Shown: positions 1 through 7,109 of the stretch, piece by piece
Layout: the number at the start of each line of letters is the position of its first letter
Numbering within the stretch: position 1 is the first letter of the stretch
Source of the DNA: an uncultured Pelagibacteraceae bacterium
GTDB taxonomy: Bacteria > Pseudomonadota > Alphaproteobacteria > Pelagibacterales > Pelagibacteraceae
Assembly (NCBI GenBank): GCA_902526645.1
Contig: CABZLS010000011.1
Location: 1-42,127 of the forward strand
Direction: 5' to 3'
Length of the DNA stretch: 42,127 nucleotides
Made by a program: the position numbers and the translations under genes
Notes under the pieces: generated by a model
What the model saw: the letters and a program-made list of their open reading frames with translations, nothing else
Told to the model about the DNA's origin: nothing
Database searches by the model: none

Positions 1-111
1 ATTTTTATTTAATAAGTTTGTTGTTATATCTCCATCTGGATATAAATCTTCAGCTAAAGCCAGTTTGACTCTGTCTTTGATAAAAGTTTCACTTAATTTA
101 ATTTTTGACAC
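1..111 (-). CDS. nadC: Quinolinate phosphoribosyltransferase, N-terminal part (cut by window edge)
   Basis: Reading the minus strand from a GTG at 111-109 gives about 37 codons that run off the window start. The visible protein contains LALAEDLYPDGDITTNLL, which matches the conserved N-terminal 'AxxEDLGxGDITT' segment of NadC. NadC converts quinolinate and PRPP to nicotinate mononucleotide, the step after NadA in NAD synthesis. The start lies only 6 bp after the nadA stop, so the two are very likely co-transcribed and translated in sequence. No alternative ATG is visible between the nadA stop and this segment, which supports the GTG start. Only the first eighth or so of the gene is present, so catalytic residues cannot be checked. 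Confidence 0.8.
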   Translation of the reverse strand, partial: MSKIKLSETFIKDRVKLALAEDLYPDGDITTNLLNKN

Positions 112-117
112 AAAGTG

Positions 118-1107
118 TTATCTACCAATAGCAACCATTTTTTCTACCGATAATCTTGCCTTACTGATTGTTTCTTGGTCCATAATTATTTCACCAATTT
201 CATTCTCTAAACAATCTAATATTTTTGGCAGAGTAATTTTTTTCATGTGAGGGCACATATTGCATGGTCTAATAAATTCTACATTTGGGTTTTCAACTTG
301 AATATTATCACTCATAGAACATTCAGTTACCATCATGACTTTTTTAGGTTGGTTATCCTTTACATAATTTATCATACCCGAAGTTGAACCAGCAAAGTCA
401 CTAGCCCTAATTACCTCGGGAGGGCATTCTGGGTGTGCAATAATTTTTATACCAGGATTATTTTTTCTTATATCTTTAATTTCATTTTCATTAAATTGAT
501 CATGCACCATACAAATTCCCTTCCAAGAAATAATTTCAACATCAGTTTGAGATGCAACGTATTTTGCAAGATAATCATCAGGTAAAAAAATTACTTTTTT
601 TACTCCTAGAGACTTTACAATCTTAACTGCATTTGCAGATGTACAACAAACATCAGTTTCAGCTTTTACGTCTGCTGAAGTATTCACATAAGAAACAACA
701 GGAACACCTGGATATTTTTTTTTCAACAACCTGACATCTTTTCCAGTTATTGATGATGAAAGAGAGCAACCAGCTTTCATATCTGGCAATAAAACTTTTT
801 TATTTGGACTCATTAATTTTGCAGTTTCAGCCATGAAGTGCACTCCAGCCATTACAATTATATCTGCAGAAGTTTTTGAAGCCTTAACTGCTAGAGCTAA
901 GGAGTCAGCTGAAAAATCTGCTACACCATGATATATTTCTGGTGTTTGATAATTGTGAGCGAGAATGATAGCATTCTTTTCTTTTTTAAGTTGATTAATT
1001 TTGTGGATATATGGAGCATGTACCGACCACTCAATTTCAGGCATAACCTTTGAAATTTTTTGATAAATAGGATCTGTTGCTTTTTTTACTTCTTGATTAA
1101 ATTCCAT
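118..1107 (-). CDS. nadA: Quinolinate synthase A (4Fe-4S)
   Basis: NadA condenses iminoaspartate with dihydroxyacetone phosphate to give quinolinate, using a [4Fe-4S] cluster in the cytoplasm. The 329-residue protein is of normal family length. It shows AHNYQ at about 50-54, KAGCSLSSS with Cys114, GICMVHDQF with Cys199, and CNMCPHMKK with Cys282/Cys285, so the three cluster-ligand regions are in place. HPECPPEV and STSGM, typical of the family, follow Cys199. It is the upstream partner of nadC on the minus strand. No gene for L-aspartate oxidase (nadB) sits between them, so the iminoaspartate source must be encoded elsewhere. No clear Shine-Dalgarno is seen before the ATG. Confidence 0.95.
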   Translation of the reverse strand: MEFNQEVKKATDPIYQKISKVMPEIEWSVHAPYIHKINQLKKEKNAIILAHNYQTPEIYHGVADFSADSLALAVKASKTSADIIVMAGVHFMAETAKLMSPNKKVLLPDMKAGCSLSSSITGKDVRLLKKKYPGVPVVSYVNTSADVKAETDVCCTSANAVKIVKSLGVKKVIFLPDDYLAKYVASQTDVEIISWKGICMVHDQFNENEIKDIRKNNPGIKIIAHPECPPEVIRASDFAGSTSGMINYVKDNQPKKVMMVTECSMSDNIQVENPNVEFIRPCNMCPHMKKITLPKILDCLENEIGEIIMDQETISKARLSVEKMVAIGR

Positions 1108-1164
1108 ACGTAAAATTTATCAATTTGAAACCTTCTTGTCATTGATTTAATGTGGGTCATATTT

Positions 1165-1250
1165 GCGGCCATGCTGAAATTGGTAGACAGGCACGGTTGA
1201 GGGCCGTGTGGACCTAGTCCATGAGAGTTCGAGTCTCTCTGGCCGCACCA
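1165..1250 (+). tRNA. tRNA-Leu (anticodon GAG)
   Basis: The 86-nt sequence folds as a class II tRNA. The acceptor stem GCGGCCA pairs with TGGCCGC, followed by A and an encoded CCA (1248-1250). The anticodon arm is CACGG-TTGAGGG-CCGTG, which puts GAG at the anticodon and reads CUC/CUU leucine codons. A long variable arm and the T-arm GAGAG-TTCGAGT-CTCTC follow. The gene is transcribed opposite to both neighbours. Its 3' CCA is only 5 bp from the stop codon of the convergent ygfZ gene, so there is no room for a dedicated terminator. Confidence 0.97.
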
Positions 1251-1255
1251 AAAAT

Positions 1256-2143
1256 TCAAATCTTGAGCCATTCAGGTATAAATATTTTTAAGGTTCCATT
1301 TTTACTTTTAAATACAAAATCTTTATTAAAATTCTCATTTAGATATTTTATTAAAGCAAAAGGATAATCTTCATTAATAAGGACTTTACCAATTTCAACA
1401 TTATTATGATATATTGTTTCATTTTCATAAAGTTTCCCATCAATAATTTCAACAGGCAATAATCTCTTTGAGAGTTTATTTTTCAATTTAATTCTCGCAG
1501 TATTCTCCTGGCCAACGTAACATCCTTTTTTAAAATCAATACCGTTAAGTTCCTCAAAATTACACTCAATTCCAAATAATTTATTTTTTAATTTATTTAA
1601 GTTTTTTGGAACTATGCCAAGTTTATAGCTATGATTATGATAATTCTGAATTTTATCATTTTTTAAATTAAGTTTTTTTAAAGATAAATAAAGTTTTTCT
1701 AAATTTATTATCAACCTAGCACCTAAATATTTATTTCTAGGATCTAATAAAATAGGATCTTCCCTGTATTTAAAAGTAAAACCTAGAATATCTTTTGAGC
1801 CTGTAATAGTTAAATATTTTTCATATCCAAAACTGGCAACCACAAATTCATTACTTAAATTAAGAATTTCTATTTTTGCTCTGATTTTATATAAATTAAG
1901 TTGTTTAAATATTTCTTCAGATTGAGACTTTTCACAATCAATAAAGTAACCAGACTTATGTTTTACAATTATAAATTCATATAAAAATTTGCCTTGTGGG
2001 GTAAATAAAGAGGCAAAACAACTAGAACTATCAGAGACTTTGTTTATGTCATTGCTGATTAGATTTTGAAGAAAATTTTTTGCATCCGGGCCATTGATAT
2101 AAATTAAGGCTCTATCATCTAATATATAAACATTATTATTCAT
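1256..2143 (-). CDS. ygfZ: YgfZ/GcvT-like folate-binding Fe-S cluster maintenance protein
   Basis: The 295-residue protein is a tetrahydrofolate-binding GcvT paralogue that supports assembly or repair of certain Fe-S enzymes such as the radical-SAM protein MiaB. The diagnostic YgfZ signature K-G-C-Y-V-G-Q-E lies at 206-213, with the conserved Cys208. The N-terminal half (residues 1-60) has the family's INGPDAKNFLQNLISND segment, corresponding to 'xGxDAxxFLQGQLTxD'. True aminomethyltransferases lack the KGCYxGQE motif, and a separate genuine gcvT lies at 37000, so this is not the glycine-cleavage subunit. It is divergent from the dihydroorotase gene across a 51-bp gap that must hold both promoters. 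Confidence 0.88.
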   Translation of the reverse strand: MNNNVYILDDRALIYINGPDAKNFLQNLISNDINKVSDSSSCFASLFTPQGKFLYEFIIVKHKSGYFIDCEKSQSEEIFKQLNLYKIRAKIEILNLSNEFVVASFGYEKYLTITGSKDILGFTFKYREDPILLDPRNKYLGARLIINLEKLYLSLKKLNLKNDKIQNYHNHSYKLGIVPKNLNKLKNKLFGIECNFEELNGIDFKKGCYVGQENTARIKLKNKLSKRLLPVEIIDGKLYENETIYHNNVEIGKVLINEDYPFALIKYLNENFNKDFVFKSKNGTLKIFIPEWLKI

Positions 2144-2153
2144 ATATTCATAT

Positions 2154-2180
2154 TTGATTGATACATAGTTTTAATATAAT
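2154..2180 (+). promoter_or_regulatory. Candidate promoter of the dihydroorotase gene
   Basis: A perfect -10 TATAAT lies at 2175-2180, with a -35-like TTGATT at 2154-2159 and a short 15-bp spacer. The expected start of transcription (about 2187) is only some 8 nt before the ATG at 2195, implying a very short leader and no room for a normal Shine-Dalgarno. This is pattern matching in AT-rich DNA, so confidence is low. Confidence 0.3.
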
Positions 2181-2194
2181 AACTTTTATCAAAA

Positions 2195-3502
2195 ATGTTA
2201 GATCTAATAATCAAAAATGGGCAATGCTATATTAATGGGAAGTTAGAGAATAAAGATATTGCAGTTATAGATGGAAAAATATCAAAAATTGGTGATGTAT
2301 CGGAGAAATCAAAAGAAGTTTATGATGCTAAAAATCAAATTGTCTTGCCAGGATGCATAGATACTCAAACTCATTTTAGAGAACCAGGGTCAACAGATAC
2401 AGAGGATCTTCATTCTGGAAGTAGAGCTGCGGTGGCCGGAGGTATAACGGCAGTATTTGAAATGCCAAATACAAATCCTCCAACCTCAAACATAAAAGAA
2501 TTTCAAAGAAAATTAGATCTTGCAAAAAATCGAATGTATTGCAATTACGCATTCTATTTTGGTGCAACTGCAGGTAACGTAAGCCAACTTGCAGAGTTAA
2601 AAAATTTAGAGGGTTGTTGTGGGATTAAATTATTCGTAGGTTCCTCAACAGGTAATCTTTTGGTGGCTTTAGAGGAAGATATTGATAAAGTTTTTCAAAA
2701 TAGTTCAAAAGTAGTAGCTGTCCATTCAGAGGATGAAGAAATTTTAAATAAGAATAAAAAATTAATTAAAAATGGTGATGTGCACTCACATCCTATTTGG
2801 AGAAGTGAAGAATGTGCAATTTCTTCTACTAGAAGAATAGTAAGATTAGCTAAAAAATATAATAAGAAAGCACATGTTCTCCATATTTCAACAAAACAAG
2901 AAATTGACTTTTTATCTCAACATAAAGGAAATATTACTTTTGAAATTACTCCTCAACACTTAACAATCTATGCTCCAGATTGTTATGATAAACTTGGAAC
3001 ATACGCTCAAATGAATCCTCCTATAAGAGATAAATCTCATTACGATCGATTGTGGTATGCTGTAAAAAATAATTTAAATGATACTATCGGATCAGATCAT
3101 GCTCCACATTTAAAAGTTAACAAAGATAAAGAATATCCAAACTCCCCATCAGGCATGCCCGGTGTTCAAACTCTAATGCCTGTAATGCTAAATCACGTAA
3201 ATGATGGAAAATTATCGCTCAATCAATTGATAAATCTTGTTTGTGAAAATCCAATCAAAATTTTTGGAATTAAGAATAAAGGATTTATTAAAGAGGGTTA
3301 TGACGCTGATTTTACAATTATAGATATGAATAAAAAAATTATTATTAAAAATGAAAATATTGAGAGCAAATGTGGCTGGTCTCCTTTTAATGGAATTGAG
3401 TTTAAAGGAGCACCAGTAGCAACAATAATTGCAGGTAAAACTAAAATGAAAGATGGTGAAATTTTAGGAGACCCTCAAGGCACCCCTTTAAAATTTAGTT
3501 AA
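2195..3502 (+). CDS. pyrC: Dihydroorotase (type I, amidohydrolase superfamily)
   Basis: The protein (435 residues) belongs to the dihydroorotase/allantoinase class of cyclic amidohydrolases. In pyrimidine synthesis this enzyme interconverts carbamoyl-aspartate and dihydroorotate. Visible motifs are DTQTHFREPG at 56-65, the MPNTNPPT segment at 90-97, K145 in GIKLFVGSS (candidate carbamylated metal-bridging lysine), H177 in AVHSED, H230 in HVLHIST and SDHAPH further on. The first metal-binding motif is normally D-x-H-x-H; here the first histidine is Gln58. I recall a DTQxHFREPG form in other alphaproteobacterial dihydroorotases, so this may be a lineage variant rather than loss of function. The 3' end overlaps the convergent SMR gene by 8 bp. 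Confidence 0.85.
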   Translation: MLDLIIKNGQCYINGKLENKDIAVIDGKISKIGDVSEKSKEVYDAKNQIVLPGCIDTQTHFREPGSTDTEDLHSGSRAAVAGGITAVFEMPNTNPPTSNIKEFQRKLDLAKNRMYCNYAFYFGATAGNVSQLAELKNLEGCCGIKLFVGSSTGNLLVALEEDIDKVFQNSSKVVAVHSEDEEILNKNKKLIKNGDVHSHPIWRSEECAISSTRRIVRLAKKYNKKAHVLHISTKQEIDFLSQHKGNITFEITPQHLTIYAPDCYDKLGTYAQMNPPIRDKSHYDRLWYAVKNNLNDTIGSDHAPHLKVNKDKEYPNSPSGMPGVQTLMPVMLNHVNDGKLSLNQLINLVCENPIKIFGIKNKGFIKEGYDADFTIIDMNKKIIIKNENIESKCGWSPFNGIEFKGAPVATIIAGKTKMKDGEILGDPQGTPLKFS

Positions 3503-3827
3503 TTTTTCCTGCAAAGCTATTTACAAGTATTACTCCAATAACAATTAAAAATAATCCTGCAATTGCTTGCCAAGCTAAAGTTTGCTTGAAAAAAATATAA
3601 CCTAAAATTGCAATTGTGAATATTCCAAGCCCACTCCATGTTGCATAAACAATTGCTATAGGTAATTTATTTACTACAAAAGTTAGAAGATAAAATGCTG
3701 TAAGGTAGAATAAAGCAAGCGCAAATGTTGGAATAAATTTTGTAAAATTTTGTGAAACTGGTAACAACATTGTACCAGCAACTTCACAAAATATTGCTCC
3801 AATTAAAAATAAATAAGTTTTAAGCAC
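3495..3827 (-). CDS. Small multidrug resistance (SMR/EmrE-type) membrane transporter
   Basis: This 110-residue protein has four predicted membrane helices and the length of the SMR family. Members are dual-topology dimers that exchange protons for cationic drugs, quaternary ammonium compounds or guanidinium. The essential membrane glutamate appears in GAIFCEVAGT (Glu15, equivalent to EmrE Glu14), and the family motif YATWSGLGI follows in helix 3. The start is GTG at 3827-3825, overlapping the last 8 bp of the upstream propionyl-CoA synthetase gene, so translation is probably coupled. No guanidine riboswitch is visible and the gene is not paired with a second SMR gene. The substrate cannot be assigned. 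Confidence 0.88.
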   Translation of the reverse strand: MLKTYLFLIGAIFCEVAGTMLLPVSQNFTKFIPTFALALFYLTAFYLLTFVVNKLPIAIVYATWSGLGIFTIAILGYIFFKQTLAWQAIAGLFLIVIGVILVNSFAGKIN

Positions 3828-5721
3828 TTTTTACAATATTTTTTTTGATTAAATCCTCTTTGATTTCATCTAATATAGCTGGGTCATCTATTGTTGGTGG
3901 TATTTTATATTCAACATTATCTGCAATTTTTCTTATTGTACCTCTTAAAATTTTACCTGATCTTGTTTTTGGAAGTCTCTTTATAACTATTGCTACTTTA
4001 AAAGCAGCAACTGGACCAATCTTATCACGAACCATTTGAACACATTCTTTAGAAATAGTCTCATTGTCTTTATCAACACCAGCTTTTAATACAATCAACC
4101 CAATCGGTAACTGGCCTTTTAATTTATCAGCTATTCCTAAAACTGCACACTCGGCAACTGATTGATGCTCGGATAAAACTTCTTCAATTGCTCCTGTAGA
4201 TAGTCTATGACCAGCAACATTTATAATGTCATCTGTTCTAGACATGATCCAAATATATCCGTCTTCATCAATATGGCCCGCATCATACGTTTGATAATAT
4301 CCTTCGTAATTGGACATATAATTTTCTTTATATCTTTGATCTGCGTTCCAAAGAGTTGGAAAAGTTCCAGGAGGCAAAGGTAATCTAACAACTATATCTC
4401 CCATTTCATTTGGTTTTGCCAAAGATTGATCTGATTTTATAATTTTAACATCATAACCAGGTACAGCTTTGCACGCTGAGCCGTATTTTGTTTTCATCAT
4501 TTCTATACCTGTACAATTTGAACTAATTGCCCAGCTAGTTTCAGTTTGCCACCAATGATCAATTACAGGAACTTTTAATAAATTCTCAGCCCATTTAATA
4601 GTATCTGGATCAGCCCGTTCTCCTGCAAGAAATAAACTCTCAAAGTTACTTAAATCATATTTTGAAAAAAATTTACCCTCAGGGTCCTCTTTCTTTATAG
4701 CTCTAAAGGCTGTTGGTGCAGTAAATAAAGATTTTACTTTATAGTCAGAAATAATTTTCCAGAAAGCTCCTGCATCCGGTGTACCAACAGGCTTACCTTC
4801 AAACAAAATAGTAGTACATCCTTTAAATAATGGTGCATAAACAATATAAGAGTGACCAACTATCCAACCAATATCACTCGCTGACCACCAAATATCGTCT
4901 TCATCAATGTTATAAATATTTTTCATCGTCCACTTTAAAGCAACAATATGACCTCCAACATCTCTTACAATTCCTTTTGGTGTGCCTGTAGTACCTGATG
5001 TGTAAAGTATATAGGCAAATTCATTTGAATTTATTTCAATGCAATCAGCATCTTTTGTATTTGCTTGGGCTTCATCCCAACTTATTTCCAGTGGCGCATT
5101 TAATTTTACCTCGTGACCTTTTCTTTGGAATAAGATCATTTTACTAATTTTATGTTTAGCTTGTTTGATCGCTTCATCTACAAGAGGTTTATACTCAACA
5201 GTTCTTCCTGGCTCAAAACCACATGATGCAGTAACTAAAAGCTTTGCTTTGCTATCATCAATTCTACTTGCGAGCTCATTGGAGGCAAATCCACCGAATA
5301 CTACTGAATGTATTGCTCCAATTCTTGCACATGCTAACATGGCAACAACTGCTTCGGGTATCATTGGCATGTAAATTATAACTCGATCACCTTTGATTAT
5401 ACCTTGGTCTTTAAGTGCTCCAGCAAATTTTGATACTTTTGTTCTTAACTCTTCATAAGTAAACTTACTTTTATTTCCAGTTATAGGACTATCATAAATT
5501 AGAGCAGTTTTACCTCCTTTACCCTGATCGATATGAACATCTAATGCGTTGTAACAAGTGTTTGTGACACCATCCTCATACCATTTGTAAAAAGGAGGGT
5601 TAGATTTGTTTAAAATTTTTGTTGGTTTTTTAAACCAGAAAATATCATTAGAGGCATCTCGCCAAAATTTTTCAGGATTATTAATAGATTCTTGGTAAAT
5701 TTTGTTAAATTTTTTAGACAT
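3820..5721 (-). CDS. prpE: Propionyl-CoA synthetase (acyl-CoA synthetase, PrpE type)
   Basis: The 633-residue enzyme activates propionate (possibly other short acids) with ATP and CoA through an acyl-adenylate. It has the adenylate-forming motifs YTSGTTGTPKG, the acetyl-CoA-synthetase-like WWQTETSW, YQTYDAGHIDEDGYIWIMSRTD with the hinge region, and PKTRSGKILRG carrying the catalytic lysine. The N-terminal YNALDVHID and the VFGGFASNELASRIDD stretch are closer to PrpE than to Acs. It is the first gene of a two-gene minus-strand unit with the SMR transporter, and divergent from proteorhodopsin across 214 bp. Methylmalonyl or methylcitrate pathway genes are not in the window. Acetate specificity cannot be fully excluded. 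Confidence 0.85.
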   Translation of the reverse strand: MSKKFNKIYQESINNPEKFWRDASNDIFWFKKPTKILNKSNPPFYKWYEDGVTNTCYNALDVHIDQGKGGKTALIYDSPITGNKSKFTYEELRTKVSKFAGALKDQGIIKGDRVIIYMPMIPEAVVAMLACARIGAIHSVVFGGFASNELASRIDDSKAKLLVTASCGFEPGRTVEYKPLVDEAIKQAKHKISKMILFQRKGHEVKLNAPLEISWDEAQANTKDADCIEINSNEFAYILYTSGTTGTPKGIVRDVGGHIVALKWTMKNIYNIDEDDIWWSASDIGWIVGHSYIVYAPLFKGCTTILFEGKPVGTPDAGAFWKIISDYKVKSLFTAPTAFRAIKKEDPEGKFFSKYDLSNFESLFLAGERADPDTIKWAENLLKVPVIDHWWQTETSWAISSNCTGIEMMKTKYGSACKAVPGYDVKIIKSDQSLAKPNEMGDIVVRLPLPPGTFPTLWNADQRYKENYMSNYEGYYQTYDAGHIDEDGYIWIMSRTDDIINVAGHRLSTGAIEEVLSEHQSVAECAVLGIADKLKGQLPIGLIVLKAGVDKDNETISKECVQMVRDKIGPVAAFKVAIVIKRLPKTRSGKILRGTIRKIADNVEYKIPPTIDDPAILDEIKEDLIKKNIVKSA

Positions 5722-5866
5722 AGGTTTTTGATTCGATAATGCCTTTTTTTTTGATTTTTAAATTATAAATTGTATTTAATTTTAAAAAGTAAGTAAAATC
5801 AATGTAAATTAATGATATTTAAGTCTTCAATAATCTAATTATATTTGCTATCAAACGCTCAACTTT

Positions 5867-5886
5867 GACTTAGGGAAGCCTAAGTC
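5867..5886 (+). promoter_or_regulatory. Perfect stem-loop in the proteorhodopsin leader/promoter
   Basis: GACTTAGG-GAAG-CCTAAGTC forms a perfect 8-bp stem with a 4-nt loop, 50 bp before the proteorhodopsin ATG. A -35-like TTGACT (5865-5870) overlaps its left arm. It can therefore be read either as an operator inside the promoter or as an RNA hairpin near the 5' end of the transcript. No poly-T follows, so it is not an intrinsic terminator for the divergent side or this side. Confidence 0.55.
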
Positions 5887-5918
5887 TAGTTTATATAAAC
5901 TAACAAGTAAAAACTAAC
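5887..5918 (+). repeat. 16-bp palindrome and paired AAACTAAC repeats upstream of proteorhodopsin
   Basis: TAGTTTATATAAACTA at 5887-5902 is a perfect palindrome directly abutting the preceding stem-loop. AAACTAAC then occurs twice in direct orientation (5897-5904 and 5911-5918), the first copy sharing the palindrome's right arm. The TATATAAA core could serve as a -10 region. Together with the upstream hairpin, this makes the 70 bp before proteorhodopsin the most structured non-coding DNA in the window. Confidence 0.5.
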
Positions 5919-5935
5919 TAAAGAGGGAGTTTTTT

Positions 5936-6709
5936 ATGAAAAAACTTAAATTGTTTGCTCTTGCAGTTGTTGCTCTTATGGGCGTGACTACAGTAGCAAA
6001 CGCAGCTTCTGCTACGATGTTAGCTCAAGATGACTTCGTTGGAATATCTTTCTGGATAATTTCAATGGGTATGTTGGCTGCTACAGCGTTTTTCTTTATG
6101 GAGAGAAATACTGTTGCTCCTGGCTGGAAAACGTCAGTAACTGTTGCAGGGCTAGTAACTGGTATTGCATTCATCCACTACATGTACATGAGAGAAGTAT
6201 GGGTGATGACTGGCGATTCACCAACAGTATATAGATATATTGACTGGTTAATTACTGTGCCACTACAGATGATAGAATTTTACTTAATTCTAGTAGCTGT
6301 ACGAAAAGCAAATTCTGGAATTTTCTGGAGATTGCTAATCGGTTCATTAGTAATGTTAATCGGTGGATATTTAGGAGAAGCAGGATACATCAATGCTACA
6401 CTTGGTTTTGTAATTGGTATGGCTGGATGGATCTACATTCTTTATGAAATATTCTCAGGTGAAGCTGGAAAAGCTGCTGCTAAAAGCGGTAATAAATCTC
6501 TAGTAACTGCGTTCGGTGCAATGAGAATGATTGTAACTGTAGGTTGGGCTATTTACCCATTAGGTTATGTATTTGGTTACCTAACTGGTGGAGTAGATGC
6601 TAACTCATTAAACGTAGTATACAACTTAGCTGACTTTATAAATAAAATTGCATTTGGTCTAGTGATCTGGGCTGCTGCAGTAAGTTCAGCTGGTGCAAGA
6701 GCAAGATAA
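5936..6709 (+). CDS. Proteorhodopsin, light-driven proton pump (predicted blue-tuned)
   Basis: This is a seven-helix retinal protein of the inner membrane that exports protons in light. Residues 1-23 (MKKLK...VANA) look like a cleavable signal peptide. The functional residues sit at a constant +6 offset from the original green proteorhodopsin: His81 (H75), Asp103 in RYIDW (proton acceptor D97), Glu114 (proton donor E108) and Lys237 in NKIAFG (Schiff-base lysine K231). The tuning position 105 is Gln111 here, the residue associated with blue absorption; green forms have Leu or Met. A good ribosome site, AGAGGGAG at 5922-5929, fixes the ATG. It is followed by its own terminator, so it is probably monocistronic. 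No carotenoid cleavage gene (blh) lies nearby, so retinal synthesis must be encoded elsewhere. Confidence 0.97.
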   Translation: MKKLKLFALAVVALMGVTTVANAASATMLAQDDFVGISFWIISMGMLAATAFFFMERNTVAPGWKTSVTVAGLVTGIAFIHYMYMREVWVMTGDSPTVYRYIDWLITVPLQMIEFYLILVAVRKANSGIFWRLLIGSLVMLIGGYLGEAGYINATLGFVIGMAGWIYILYEIFSGEAGKAAAKSGNKSLVTAFGAMRMIVTVGWAIYPLGYVFGYLTGGVDANSLNVVYNLADFINKIAFGLVIWAAAVSSAGARAR

Positions 6710-6730
6710 TTACGCTTTAAATTAATTTAA

Positions 6731-6770
6731 TAGGGCGAGTATGTTTTACATACTTGCCCTATTTTTTTTT
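6731..6770 (+). terminator. Rho-independent terminator after proteorhodopsin
   Basis: TAGGGCGAGTATG (6731-6743) pairs with CATACTTGCCCTA (6749-6761) over 13 bp with one G-T wobble and a 5-nt loop, and is followed by nine T residues. It begins 21 bp after the proteorhodopsin stop. This is the clearest terminator in the window, consistent with a highly expressed single-gene transcript. Confidence 0.93.
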
Positions 6771-6785
6771 ACACCTATATATAAT
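6754..6785 (+). promoter_or_regulatory. Candidate promoter for ferredoxin embedded in the terminator
   Basis: TTGCCC (6754-6759), inside the terminator's right arm, and TATATA (6776-6781, overlapping TATAAT at 6780-6785) have a 16-bp spacing. The expected +1 would be about 6788, next to the ferredoxin ATG at 6789, i.e. an almost leaderless mRNA. The alternative is read-through from proteorhodopsin. Suggestive only. Confidence 0.3.
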
Positions 6786-6788
6786 CCA

Positions 6789-7109
6789 ATGGCTAAAATC
6801 ACTTACATAACTCATGATAATAAAAACTATGAAATAAATGTTGAAAAAGGATTAACTGTTATGGAAGGTGCTGTTCAAAATGATATTCCAGGAATAGATG
6901 CCGATTGTGGAGGTGGAATGGCTTGTGCGACTTGCCATGTTTATGTCAAAGAAGATTGGTTAGATAAGTTACCAAAAAAAGAAGATGGTGAGGATGATAT
7001 GTTGGATATGGCATTTGAACCAAAACAGAATAGTAGACTTAGCTGTCAATTAATTGTATCTGATGATTTAGACGGACTAGTTGTAAATATACCATTCAAG
7101 CAAGGATAG
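6789..7109 (+). CDS. 2Fe-2S ferredoxin, adrenodoxin type
   Basis: A 106-residue electron carrier starting [10 protein letters not shown]. The cluster motif C40-G-G-G-M-A-C46-A-T-C49 and Cys86 in LSCQL match the Cx5CxxC...C pattern of vertebrate-type/ISC ferredoxins, and the acidic stretch [10 protein letters not shown] between them is the usual partner-docking helix. An upstream in-frame ATG at 6741 is rejected because it would translate the terminator and its T-run. The stop codon directly abuts the ATG of the ferredoxin reductase gene, so this is probably that enzyme's redox partner. No isc genes adjoin it, so a role in Fe-S assembly versus feeding an oxygenase or P450 cannot be decided. 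Confidence 0.9.
   Translation: MAKITYITHDNKNYEINVEKGLTVMEGAVQNDIPGIDADCGGGMACATCHVYVKEDWLDKLPKKEDGEDDMLDMAFEPKQNSRLSCQLIVSDDLDGLVVNIPFKQG

Noticed and set aside
1086..1271. Minus-strand open frame of 61 codons
   Set aside because: It runs across the tRNA-Leu gene and both its flanks; the peptide (RDSNSHGLGPHG...) is the familiar artefact of translating a tRNA antisense.
1256..2143. A second gcvT gene
   Set aside because: The K-G-C-Y-V-G-Q-E motif is diagnostic of YgfZ, and a bona fide gcvT lies in the gcv operon.
6741..6788. Upstream in-frame ATG for the ferredoxin
   Set aside because: It would start inside the terminator stem and translate the T-run; the family N-terminus begins at 6789.
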